Shown piece by piece: positions 1 through 5,533 of a stretch of DNA of 5,533 bases (its first letter is position 1; every line of letters starts with the position of its first letter). The DNA comes from Muribaculaceae bacterium. Its GTDB lineage: Bacteria > Bacteroidota > Bacteroidia > Bacteroidales > Muribaculaceae. The stretch is from assembly GCA_009775535.1 (NCBI GenBank), contig VSPW01000133.1:1-5533 (forward strand), read 5' to 3'. Position numbers and translations under genes: made by a program. Below the pieces are notes generated by a model. It searched no databases and was not told where the DNA came from. It saw only the letters and a list, made by a program, of their open reading frames with translations.

Positions 1-27
1 AAGAGTCCGGTAAAATACCGAACTCTT
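1..27. terminator. Hairpin, probable transcription terminator left of serS
   Basis: Arms 1-6 (AAGAGT) and 22-27 (ACTCTT) pair fully. After one C/A mismatch (7 and 21), arms 8-12 (CGGTA) and 16-20 (TACCG) pair with an AAA loop. On the plus strand the stem runs into TTTCTC, a weak U-tract. On the minus strand the downstream bases lie outside the window. If the adjacent sequence is an IS end, this is probably the terminator of a transposase gene lying to the left on the plus strand. It could also stop serS transcripts arriving from the right, since no other hairpin is seen between here and the serS stop codon. Confidence 0.5.
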
Positions 28-52
28 TCTCAAATCGGATAGTAAATAACCC

Positions 53-76
53 GTCTAACTTTTTGGGGTCACTTCA
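53..76 (+). mobile_element. Putative right terminal inverted repeat of an IS3-family-like insertion sequence
   Basis: Read on the minus strand, this stretch starts TGAAG and continues TGACCCCAAAAAGTTAGAC. That resembles terminal repeats I associate with IS3-family elements in Bacteroidales, which start with TG and end with CA. In the plus orientation the element would end at TTCA around position 76, with its body to the left, outside the window. The hairpin at 1-27 would then lie inside the element, after its transposase gene. Only one end is visible, so neither a matching left repeat nor a target-site duplication can be seen. The family assignment comes from memory of the motif, not from an alignment. 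Bases 77-119, between this end and the serS stop, show nothing recognisable. Confidence 0.4.
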
Positions 77-119
77 CCACACGGATATGCATAGCGGGGA
101 TTATTGCAAATCTTTATTA

Positions 120-1391
120 TCAGTCGATTATATCGAAGCCTGTATAACGCCGCAGACATTCCGGGACAATAATGCCTTCCGGGGTCTGGTTGTTCTCAAG
201 CAATGCCGCCATGATACGTGGCAGGGCTAGTGCCGAACCGTTCAACGTATGGCAAAGGCGTGTCTTCTTATCGTCACCACGGTAACGGCATTTGAGACGG
301 TTGGCCTGGTATGTCTCAAAATTGGATACCGACGACACTTCCAGCCAGCGTCCCTGGGCCGCTGAATACACCTCAAAGTCAAATGTGATGGCTGAAGTGA
401 AGCTCATGTCCCCACCACAAAGGCGGAGTATATGCCACGGCAACCCTAGCTTTTCCAGAAGCCCCTGCACATGGTCCTTCATCTCTTCCAGGGCGGCATA
501 TGAATCCTCCGGCTTCTCAATGCGCACGATCTCCACCTTGTCAAACTGGTGCAGGCGGTTGAGGCCGCGCACATCCTTGCCGTAGCTGCCGGCCTCACGG
601 CGGAAACATGCAGAGTAGGCACAGTTCTTTATAGGCAGGCGGTCGGCCGGGATTATGACATCGCGGTATATATTTGTCACAGGCACTTCGGCCGTAGGTA
701 TCAGGTAGAGGTTGTCCTCATTGACGTAGTACATCTGACCCTCCTTGTCGGGAAGCTGCCCAGTACCGTAGCCCGATGCCTCGTTCACTACATATGGGGG
801 CTGCACTTCAAGATATCCAGACTTTGACGCTTCATCCAGAAAGAACTGTATGAGTGCCCGCTGGAGCTTTGCGCCCTTGCCGAGATATACGGGGAATCCT
901 GCGCCTGTAATCTTTACGCCCAGATCAAAGTCTATCAAATTGTACTTCTTGGCGAGATCCCAGTGTGGCATCGCATCCGCAGACAATTTTGGCATATGTC
1001 CTCCGGTCTTCTCCACAACATTGTCTTCTGCCGTACGCCCCTGTGGCACCATCGCACAAGGCACATTCGGAATAGTGAGCAATATCTCACGTATCTCCAC
1101 CTCTGTGGCAGCCAACGCATCGGCAACTTCTTTCTGTGATTCCTTCAATTTGGCGACTTCTGCCTTTGCGGCATCTGCCTCCTCACGACGCCCTTCCTTC
1201 ATAAGCTTGCCTATGGTTGCGGCAGCACGGTTAAGCTCTGCAGCCTGGGTATCGTTTGAAAGCTGGAGCTCACGGCGGCGTCCGTCAAGGTCAAGGACGC
1301 GTGCTATCGGCTCTTTCCCGTCAAAACCTTTGACGGCAAGACGCTCTACGATTGCTTCGGGGGCGTCCTTTATTTGCTGGAGTGTCAACAT
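120..1391 (-). CDS. serS: Seryl-tRNA synthetase
   Basis: Cytosolic class II aminoacyl-tRNA synthetase that charges tRNA-Ser (and tRNA-Sec where present) with serine via seryl-adenylate. The 423-residue length is normal for a bacterial SerRS. Residues 1 to about 105 form the N-terminal tRNA-binding arm, with charged, alanine-rich coiled-coil helices at about 30-105. The catalytic domain follows. The TAEVP serine-binding loop is at 233-237. Motif 2 begins FRREAGSYG at 263-271 and runs to HQFDKVEIV at 281-289. Motif 3 is NGSALALPR at 384-392. Motif 1 lies near 163-188. The start used here gives the typical MLTLQQIK N-terminus. The gene lies 38 nt downstream of yqeY on the same strand with no promoter match or terminator in the gap, so it is probably cotranscribed with it. 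The leader is TA-rich (ATATATATAC ending 3 nt before ATG) and has no Shine-Dalgarno sequence. The gene is intact. Confidence 0.97.
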   Translation of the reverse strand: MLTLQQIKDAPEAIVERLAVKGFDGKEPIARVLDLDGRRRELQLSNDTQAAELNRAAATIGKLMKEGRREEADAAKAEVAKLKESQKEVADALAATEVEIREILLTIPNVPCAMVPQGRTAEDNVVEKTGGHMPKLSADAMPHWDLAKKYNLIDFDLGVKITGAGFPVYLGKGAKLQRALIQFFLDEASKSGYLEVQPPYVVNEASGYGTGQLPDKEGQMYYVNEDNLYLIPTAEVPVTNIYRDVIIPADRLPIKNCAYSACFRREAGSYGKDVRGLNRLHQFDKVEIVRIEKPEDSYAALEEMKDHVQGLLEKLGLPWHILRLCGGDMSFTSAITFDFEVYSAAQGRWLEVSSVSNFETYQANRLKCRYRGDDKKTRLCHTLNGSALALPRIMAALLENNQTPEGIIVPECLRRYTGFDIID

Positions 1392-1429
1392 ATCGTATAT
1401 ATATGATTGGTTATTTTATTATCAAGGCT

Positions 1430-1879
1430 CTAAGCCAACAGTTCTTTCACCTTGGCCTGGATGGCTCGTCCATCAGCCCGTCCAGCCAATGCTTTTGTGG
1501 CCACACCCATGACTTTGCCCATCTCCTTGGCTGATGTTGCCCCTACCTGTGCAATGATATCCTTAAGCTCTGCTGTCAGTTCTTCGTCAGAAAGCTGTTT
1601 TGGTAGGTATTCTTCGATCACTGCCGCTTCGGCCAATTCATTTTCGGCCAATTCCGGGCGGGACTGCTCCTGGTATATGCGTGCGCTTTCATGGCGCTGC
1701 TTTGCCATTTTAACAAGGATTTTTATTGCGGCATCATCAGACAGTCCGCCTTCCGCCCCTTTGGCGGTCTTGGCTTCCAAAAATTCTTTCTTGATGCCGC
1801 GAAGTGCCTCAAGGCGCACTTTTTCACGGGCCAGCATCGCCTTCTTGATGTCGGCGCTTATTGTTTCAAAGAGATCCAT
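1430..1879 (-). CDS. yqeY: YqeY family protein (GatB/YqeY domain)
   Basis: A 149-residue stand-alone member of the GatB/YqeY family, related to the C-terminal tRNA-recognising domain of GatB in the Asp/Glu-tRNA amidotransferase. The cellular role of free-standing YqeY proteins is not well settled; a tRNA-linked function is inferred from the fold. Family signatures are clear: an N-terminal helix (MDLFETISADIKKAML), RLEALRGIKKE at 22-32, EYLPKQLSDEEL at 90-101, and MGKVMG at 120-125 followed by AGRADGR at 132-138. The length is typical. It follows the nuclease gene by 35 nt and precedes serS by 38 nt on the same strand, which suggests cotranscription. Proximity to serS fits a translation-related role but does not prove one. 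No Shine-Dalgarno sequence precedes the ATG. Confidence 0.93.
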   Translation of the reverse strand: MDLFETISADIKKAMLAREKVRLEALRGIKKEFLEAKTAKGAEGGLSDDAAIKILVKMAKQRHESARIYQEQSRPELAENELAEAAVIEEYLPKQLSDEELTAELKDIIAQVGATSAKEMGKVMGVATKALAGRADGRAIQAKVKELLA

Positions 1880-1914
1880 TTTTGTAATATGAGGTTTTGT
1901 TATTTATTTTTCAG

Positions 1915-3591
1915 TTATCTTACAATTATACGCTGCGGACGTGTGCTTCCCGGTGCAGATACTATATATACCCCGGGTGGCAACAAGACTTCTGTATATC
2001 CGTCTGCTTCCTGGAGTGAGGCAATCAATTTGCCGGAAATGTCATAAACACACACACCGTAAAGCACATCGGATGTCAGGAAACGGAATCCGCCGGGGAA
2101 TGCTTCCAATATCAATGGCTTATCCGCCTCGATGCCCTGTATTCCGGAACTTGAGACATATATAACGTTTGAAGGCGTGGACGTATATCCGAGACGCACG
2201 GACTGTACGGTATAGCTTTCACTGTCACTATCGCCGAAGCCTTCAATCAGCAGCGAGTTCTCCTCGGCAGTAAGCTGTTCCGTGTACTGCTCGCCTCCGA
2301 CATAACGCGTGCGGTTAACGATATAATAGTCGACCACATCACCTGGTTCTTCCCAGTTTGCAACATATGATTCGGAGGTTACATCTGTTGCCGGGGTTGC
2401 CTTTATCACTGACAGTTGCGGCACAGGCAGGCATTCCCCACGCAAGTTTATGACACGTGAGCCGACAATGCCGCCACCAGATACGGCAATCTTTGCCACA
2501 TGCTGTCCGGTGGCCGTCGGGTTGTATCTTACAGGAAGGTAAAACCCATTAATATTGTTGACACTTGCTGCCGGAATGGTAGTGGCATCCACGGAAAACA
2601 TAGCCTTGTCTGTACCATATACTACCACGTCCATCGATCCACGGATATTTTCACCGCGGAAAAACAGCTGGGCCGTCTGCCGCTGACCAAGCGCAACCTG
2701 CCCGAATTCAAGATTGATGTTATTGGTCGGGGCGATAAGGTCGGGGTCTCCGGTAGGGATTTCAGGGTCGCCACCACTTTCTGGATTGAATATATGCCCT
2801 TTCTTGTTGCCCCATATGTATTCTGCCAATTCAGGAAAGTCGATAAACGGATTACGGTTGTTCTGGAAACGGTATACGGCATCATTACGGTCTATCTCCT
2901 TTTGCGACACCTCGTCCTCACGACTCCACCGCAGCAACATTTCATATGCCCATGGCTGTAAGGTGGGATACAGATTCTGCTGTAACATGGCTGTTCCGCG
3001 CGATGTCCATGTATAATCCTGATAGCATGTGGCCATATAGAAATATGTTCGCGCAAAATCGCCCTTATATTCTTCGTCAGGCTCAAACACAGTGGTCTGA
3101 CCGCCGCCTTGCCCTCGCAAAGGATAGCCAACCTTGACCACACCGTTGTCGAATGTCACCTTATACGACATATCCACCTCTCCGAGCACATAATTGCTCT
3201 TCGCCTGGTTGGCGGCCGCTTCTGACGGATACAGGTGGTTGAGGTCAGTATACGCCTTTACTGAGGTACTGCCGCCCCACCAACTTTTAGGGAAAGAGTG
3301 CTCTCGGTTGAGACCCTTGAAACTGGGGGCGTACAACGGGATGTTGCTGTACATGTCCCACCATCGGCTGGATGCAGGATATACGTCCGTGGTCTGGAAA
3401 TACCGGGGAAGGTCGGAATAGGAAGATACACTGGTAAGCTTTGATATAAGCATTGAGACGGCATTCTTCAGTTCCGCATCCTTCTTACCTGCCAACGATG
3501 AGTAATAGTTCGCTGGTATCGCCGCATATGAAACAATAGTAACGATACACATCGCCATAACTGAAAATATCCTACGTAGGGATGTAAACAT
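1915..3591 (-). CDS. Secreted endonuclease I family protein with Ig-like, FnIII-like and T9SS-type C-terminal regions
   Basis: A 558-residue exported protein of the EndA/NucM/Vvn endonuclease I family, which cut DNA (and often RNA) non-specifically with a His-Me (beta-beta-alpha-metal) active site. Residues 1-23 look like a Sec signal peptide with an SYA-A cleavage site. The nuclease domain spans about 25-265. It has NREHSFPKSWW at 95-105, with H98 the expected general base and E97 a metal ligand. DLNHLYP is at 116-122, and N128 in NQAKSN is the probable second metal ligand. GDFARTYFYM is at 177-186 and NRNPFIDFPELAEYIW at 245-260. Residues about 285-388 resemble an Ig-like/choice-of-anchor beta domain, and 392-478 resemble fibronectin type III. 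The last 65 or so residues (VYDISGKLI, LPPGVYIV, final RIIVR) resemble a T9SS type A sorting domain. The active site is complete, so it should be catalytic outside the cell or at the surface. It is probably the first gene of a unit with yqeY and serS. Confidence is high for the nuclease and moderate for the C-terminal assignments. Confidence 0.9.
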   Translation of the reverse strand: MFTSLRRIFSVMAMCIVTIVSYAAIPANYYSSLAGKKDAELKNAVSMLISKLTSVSSYSDLPRYFQTTDVYPASSRWWDMYSNIPLYAPSFKGLNREHSFPKSWWGGSTSVKAYTDLNHLYPSEAAANQAKSNYVLGEVDMSYKVTFDNGVVKVGYPLRGQGGGQTTVFEPDEEYKGDFARTYFYMATCYQDYTWTSRGTAMLQQNLYPTLQPWAYEMLLRWSREDEVSQKEIDRNDAVYRFQNNRNPFIDFPELAEYIWGNKKGHIFNPESGGDPEIPTGDPDLIAPTNNINLEFGQVALGQRQTAQLFFRGENIRGSMDVVVYGTDKAMFSVDATTIPAASVNNINGFYLPVRYNPTATGQHVAKIAVSGGGIVGSRVINLRGECLPVPQLSVIKATPATDVTSESYVANWEEPGDVVDYYIVNRTRYVGGEQYTEQLTAEENSLLIEGFGDSDSESYTVQSVRLGYTSTPSNVIYVSSSGIQGIEADKPLILEAFPGGFRFLTSDVLYGVCVYDISGKLIASLQEADGYTEVLLPPGVYIVSAPGSTRPQRIIVR

Positions 3592-3634
3592 AGACTATAA
3601 TTTTGGCTTTTTTATACGATCCGCTATAGAAGAA

Positions 3635-3642
3635 CAAAGATA
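3635..3642 (-). promoter_or_regulatory. Bacteroidota -7 promoter element for the nuclease gene
   Basis: The minus strand reads TATCTTTG here, an exact match to TAnnTTTG. It would start transcription near 3630, giving a leader of about 39 nt before the ATG at 3591. No good -33 TTTG is seen at the expected 19-21 nt upstream. Since no other clear promoter or terminator occurs before serS, it may drive the nuclease, yqeY and serS together. Confidence 0.5.
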
Positions 3643-3691
3643 CTGCGATTTTTTTGTATTTATATAAAATAGTTTCAGTTAAAATGAGTTA

Positions 3692-3720
3692 ACGCGGACA
3701 TGTTAAAGCTATGTCCGCGT
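3692..3720 (-). terminator. Hairpin terminator downstream of upp
   Basis: Arms 3692-3701 (ACGCGGACAT) and 3711-3720 (ATGTCCGCGT) form a perfect 10-bp GC-rich stem with a 9-nt loop. It begins 32 nt after the upp stop codon and lies ahead of the nuclease promoter, so it should separate the two units. On the minus strand the stem is followed by TTAACTCATTTTAAC, which is loosely U-rich. On the plus strand it is followed by CTTTTC, so it could work in both directions, although no plus-strand gene is near. Confidence 0.7.
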
Positions 3721-3752
3721 CTTTTCAATATTGTAATATCAGCCTATTAGGC

Positions 3753-4406
3753 TCAATCCTTAGACCCATAAGCAAGGTCGCCTGCATCTCCGAGTCCCGG
3801 CACTATATATGAATGCGAGTTGATCTCATCGTCAATCCCTGCTACCCATACTGTGGTCCTGTCCTGTGGGAAAGTACGCTGTATATATTCCACGGCCTGA
3901 CGTGATGCGATCACCGAAGCTACATGGATATGGCGCGGCTCTCCCTTGGTGAGCAGTGCCCGGTAGCTCAATTCCATTGAAGCCCCGGTGGCAAGCATAG
4001 GATCGGCAAGTATCAATGTTTTCCCGTCCAGGCGTGGAGAAGCCAGGTATTCTATGCATACGTCAAAGTTCTCCTTTTCTTTATATTTGCGGTAGGCCGA
4101 CACGAATGCATTCTCGGCATGGTCAAAATATTTCAGGAATCCCTGGTGAAACGGGACACCGGCACGGAAAATGGTGGCAAGGACAATAGGTTCGTCAATG
4201 ACATCACAGCTACATTCTCCCAGAGGCGTATTTATAACATCCTTCCTGTATCGGAGGGTCTTGCTTATCTCATATGCCATTATCTCGCCAACACGCGCAA
4301 GGTTCTCACGGAAACGCAGCATGTCGCCCTGTATATCAACATTGCGCATCTCCATCAGATATTGACTCACAAGCGATGGGCACTCACTGAAATTGATTAT
4401 CTTCAT
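3753..4406 (-). CDS. upp: Uracil phosphoribosyltransferase
   Basis: Cytosolic pyrimidine salvage enzyme converting uracil and PRPP to UMP and pyrophosphate. From the chosen start it has 217 residues, close to the family norm. The PRPP-binding loop is LILADPMLATGAS at 131-143. FRAGVPFHQG at 80-89 is the other conserved phosphate/PRPP region. The uracil-binding C-terminal segment has YIVPGLGDAGD at 200-210; the next residue is L rather than the R frequent in other phyla. The reading frame stays open upstream to an ATG at 4481, adding 25 residues, but that extension is low-complexity (YYKKYIYIHD) and contains the -7 promoter element. MKIINFSE at 4406 is therefore the supported start. The gene is divergent from panB and is followed by its own hairpin terminator, so it is probably a single-gene unit. 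Confidence 0.95.
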   Translation of the reverse strand: MKIINFSECPSLVSQYLMEMRNVDIQGDMLRFRENLARVGEIMAYEISKTLRYRKDVINTPLGECSCDVIDEPIVLATIFRAGVPFHQGFLKYFDHAENAFVSAYRKYKEKENFDVCIEYLASPRLDGKTLILADPMLATGASMELSYRALLTKGEPRHIHVASVIASRQAVEYIQRTFPQDRTTVWVAGIDDEINSHSYIVPGLGDAGDLAYGSKD

Positions 4407-4439
4407 GTCGTGTATGTATATATACTTCTTATAATAAGA

Positions 4440-4447
4440 CAAAGGTA
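4440..4447 (-). promoter_or_regulatory. Bacteroidota -7 promoter element for upp
   Basis: The minus strand reads TACCTTTG, an exact TAnnTTTG match. Initiation is expected near 4435, about 29 nt before the ATG at 4406. No convincing -33 TTTG lies 19-21 nt further upstream. The element sits downstream of the alternative ATG at 4481, so a transcript from here could not encode the longer protein. The leader contains the self-complementary GTATATATAC (4416-4425) and no Shine-Dalgarno sequence. Confidence 0.6.
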
Positions 4448-4499
4448 AACAAATTTCCGGGGCTGAATACACGTTATGCAAAATTTTAACCTTTTAGCC

Positions 4500-4529
4500 T
4501 TGCCCTTATTGTAGAGTTGCGTTACTTTG
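4500..4529 (+). promoter_or_regulatory. Bacteroidota -33/-7 promoter for panB
   Basis: TTG at 4500-4502 and TTACTTTG at 4522-4529 are separated by 19 nt, the usual spacing for the Bacteroidota TTTG / TAnnTTTG promoter. The -7 element has one mismatch (T for A at its second base). Initiation would be near 4534, leaving a leader of roughly 38 nt before the panB ATG. The leader is A-rich near the start codon (GAAAAAAGTAAATT), as is common where Shine-Dalgarno sequences are not used. Confidence 0.5.
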
Positions 4530-4572
4530 TAGACTGGAAGATATGAAGATACATAATTGAAAAAAGTAAATT

Positions 4573-5394
4573 ATGTCAACCTACACAAGTGAAGACCAAC
4601 GTAAAGTGACTACGCGCCGCCTGGCCGAAATGAAGCAGCGCGGAGAAAAGATAGCCATGCTTACCGCATACGACTATTCAATGGCCAAACTCATAGACGA
4701 GGCCGGGATTGATGTAATCCTGGTGGGCGATTCCGCCTCAAATGTAATGGCCGGCAACGTCACGACATTGCCTATGACCCTTGACCAGATGATATACCAC
4801 GCAAAAAGCGTGATGAAGGGCGTCAAACGCGCACTCGTCGTATGCGACATGCCTTTCGGCACTTATCAGGGAAATTCAAAGGAAGCTCTCGCATCCGCAA
4901 TACGCATTATGAAGGAAAGCCACGCCGAAGCAGTCAAGATGGAAGGCGGTGAGGAGATAAAGGAGTCCATCGAGCGTATACTATGCGCCGGCATCCCTGT
5001 CATGGGCCATTTGGGGCTGACTCCCCAGTCAATAAACAAGTTCGGGACATATGCGGTACGCGCACGCGAGGAGGCCGAGGCTGCCAAACTGCTTGCCGAT
5101 GCCAAGATGCTTGAGGAGGTCGGATGCTTTGCCCTGGTGCTTGAAAAGATACCTGCCGAGCTTGCCGCAAAGGTAGCCCAGGCGGTCGCGATACCCGTAA
5201 TCGGCATTGGTGCCGGCGGCGGGGTCGACGGGCAGGTGCTAGTGATGCACGACATGCTCGGCATAAACCAGGGGTTCTCGCCACGCTTCCTACGGCGGTA
5301 TGCCGACCTATCCTCCGTAATAAATGAGGCCGTAGGGCACTATATCGAGGATGTAAAGTCGTCAGACTTCCCCAACGGCAAGGAGTGCTATTGA
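4573..5394 (+). CDS. panB: 3-methyl-2-oxobutanoate hydroxymethyltransferase (ketopantoate hydroxymethyltransferase)
   Basis: First committed step of pantothenate (CoA precursor) synthesis: transfers a one-carbon unit from 5,10-methylene-tetrahydrofolate to 2-oxoisovalerate, giving ketopantoate, in the cytosol. The 273 residues match the usual length of about 260-280. It is a TIM-barrel enzyme whose metal-binding and catalytic residues can be placed by family motifs: D53 in VGDS (51-54), D92 in CDMPFGTYQG (91-100), E124 in KMEGG (122-126), and the probable base E191 in LEKIPAEL (190-197). MGHLGLTPQS at 144-153 and GIGAGGGVDGQVLVMHDMLG at 211-230 are also characteristic. The start follows an A-rich leader and a promoter-like site. 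It is divergent from upp, and no other pan gene is in the window. The stop codon lies inside the left arm of a downstream hairpin. Confidence 0.97.
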   Translation: MSTYTSEDQRKVTTRRLAEMKQRGEKIAMLTAYDYSMAKLIDEAGIDVILVGDSASNVMAGNVTTLPMTLDQMIYHAKSVMKGVKRALVVCDMPFGTYQGNSKEALASAIRIMKESHAEAVKMEGGEEIKESIERILCAGIPVMGHLGLTPQSINKFGTYAVRAREEAEAAKLLADAKMLEEVGCFALVLEKIPAELAAKVAQAVAIPVIGIGAGGGVDGQVLVMHDMLGINQGFSPRFLRRYADLSSVINEAVGHYIEDVKSSDFPNGKECY

Positions 5395-5425
5395 GGCTGG
5401 GGCGTCCTTTGACGCCACGCCTCAA
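5391..5425 (+). terminator. Hairpin overlapping the panB stop codon
   Basis: Outer arms TTGAGGC (5391-5397) and GCCTCAA (5419-5425) pair over 7 bp. Inner arms GGCGTC (5401-5406) and GACGCC (5411-5416) pair over 6 bp with a CTTT loop, and a small TGG/AC internal loop lies between. The TGA of panB is within the first arm. It is followed by TGAAACAGGG and not by a U-tract, so it is not a classical intrinsic terminator. It may protect the 3' end or act together with the next hairpin. Confidence 0.5.
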
Positions 5426-5430
5426 TGAAA

Positions 5431-5474
5431 CAGGGACAGGGATGTACCATTTTGTCGGTACATCCCTGTCCCTG
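5431..5474. terminator. 18-bp perfect inverted repeat, probable (bidirectional) terminator
   Basis: Arms CAGGGACAGGGATGTACC (5431-5448) and GGTACATCCCTGTCCCTG (5457-5474) are perfectly complementary, with an 8-nt loop ATTTTGTC. The left arm contains a CAGGGA direct repeat. On the plus strand the stem is followed by CTATATATG, with no U-tract. On the minus strand it is followed by TTTCATTG, which fits slightly better with terminating a gene coming from the right of the window. It probably ends panB transcripts, a convergent gene, or both. Confidence 0.6.
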
Positions 5475-5530
5475 CTATATATGCTATATATACTGTCTAT
5501 ATATGCATATGTCTGCACTATCATATATAC
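5475..5530. repeat. TA-rich low-complexity stretch with repeated CTATATA words
   Basis: After the panB hairpins the sequence is largely alternating TA, with CTATATATG, CTATATATACTGT and CTATATATGCATATG following one another. The units are imperfect and differ in spacing, so this is degenerate repetition and not a clean tandem array. No coding region or convincing promoter is visible in it. It may belong to the intergenic or leader region of a gene beyond the window edge. Confidence 0.35.
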
Positions 5531-5533
5531 GCC

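Noticed and set aside
1426..1436. Short inverted repeat GGCT-CTA-AGCC at the yqeY stop codon as a terminator
   Set aside because: Only 4 bp of stem with a 3-nt loop and no proper U-tract; too weak to separate yqeY from serS.
850..1512. Plus-strand 220-codon open frame opposite serS
   Set aside because: It is antisense to the conserved serS reading frame, with Ser/Ala/Arg-rich sequence and no recognisable motif, and it runs past the serS start into yqeY.
1452..1892. Plus-strand 146-codon open frame opposite yqeY
   Set aside because: It mirrors nearly the whole of yqeY on the opposite strand. YqeY has clear family motifs and this translation has none.
2500..2961. Plus-strand 153-codon open frame inside the nuclease gene
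   Set aside because: It is antisense to the well-supported nuclease frame, with no start context, promoter or recognisable domain.
3741..3753. AGCCTA-T-TAGGCT palindrome at the end of upp as a terminator
   Set aside because: A single-base loop cannot form a normal hairpin, and the 10-bp stem at 3692-3720 is a much better terminator.
4407..4481. N-terminal extension of Upp by 25 residues
   Set aside because: The extension is low-complexity, contains the -7 promoter element of upp, and precedes the normal family N-terminus MKIINFSE.
5000..5524. Minus-strand 174-codon open frame covering the end of panB
   Set aside because: It lies mostly antisense to panB, crosses both hairpins, is rich in Arg/Pro low-complexity sequence and resembles no family. 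It is a shadow of the panB codon pattern.

Overview
The window looks like an ordinary chromosomal segment of a member of the Bacteroidota, most likely order Bacteroidales. Four things support this. Two start regions carry good matches to the Bacteroidota -7 promoter element TAnnTTTG, and a third carries a one-mismatch match. No gene start is preceded by a clear Shine-Dalgarno sequence, and leaders are A/T-rich. One gene encodes a secreted, modular endonuclease I with a C-terminus resembling a type IX secretion (T9SS) sorting domain. The housekeeping proteins also read like Bacteroidales proteins. A gut family such as Muribaculaceae would fit the roughly 50% GC coding and the frequent TATATA tracts, but that is only a guess.

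Layout from left to right. Bases 1-76 hold no gene. They contain a hairpin (1-27) and, at 53-76, a sequence resembling the terminal inverted repeat of an IS3-family insertion sequence, so the window may begin just inside the end of such an element. Then come four genes on the minus strand, in transcription order upp (uracil phosphoribosyltransferase, 4406 to 3753), a secreted endonuclease I family protein (3591 to 1915), a YqeY/GatB-like protein (1879 to 1430) and serS (seryl-tRNA synthetase, 1391 to 120). The nuclease, yqeY and serS are separated by only 35 and 38 nt with no terminator between them, so they probably share a transcript that starts near 3630. upp is separated from them by a 10-bp hairpin terminator and seems to be its own unit. 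On the plus strand panB (ketopantoate hydroxymethyltransferase, 4573-5394) is divergent from upp, with both promoters inside a 166-nt intergenic region. After panB come two tandem hairpins, the second with an 18-bp perfect stem, and then a TA-rich stretch to the window end.

The genes do not form one pathway: pyrimidine salvage (upp), extracellular DNA breakdown (nuclease), tRNA charging (serS, perhaps with yqeY) and pantothenate/CoA synthesis (panB). A loose link is that an exported nuclease could release nucleic acid bases that Upp salvages, but the sequence gives no evidence of co-regulation. I did not find a novel system. The most notable points are the probable IS end beside serS, the modular exported nuclease placed ahead of an essential tRNA synthetase gene, and the long perfect hairpin after panB.
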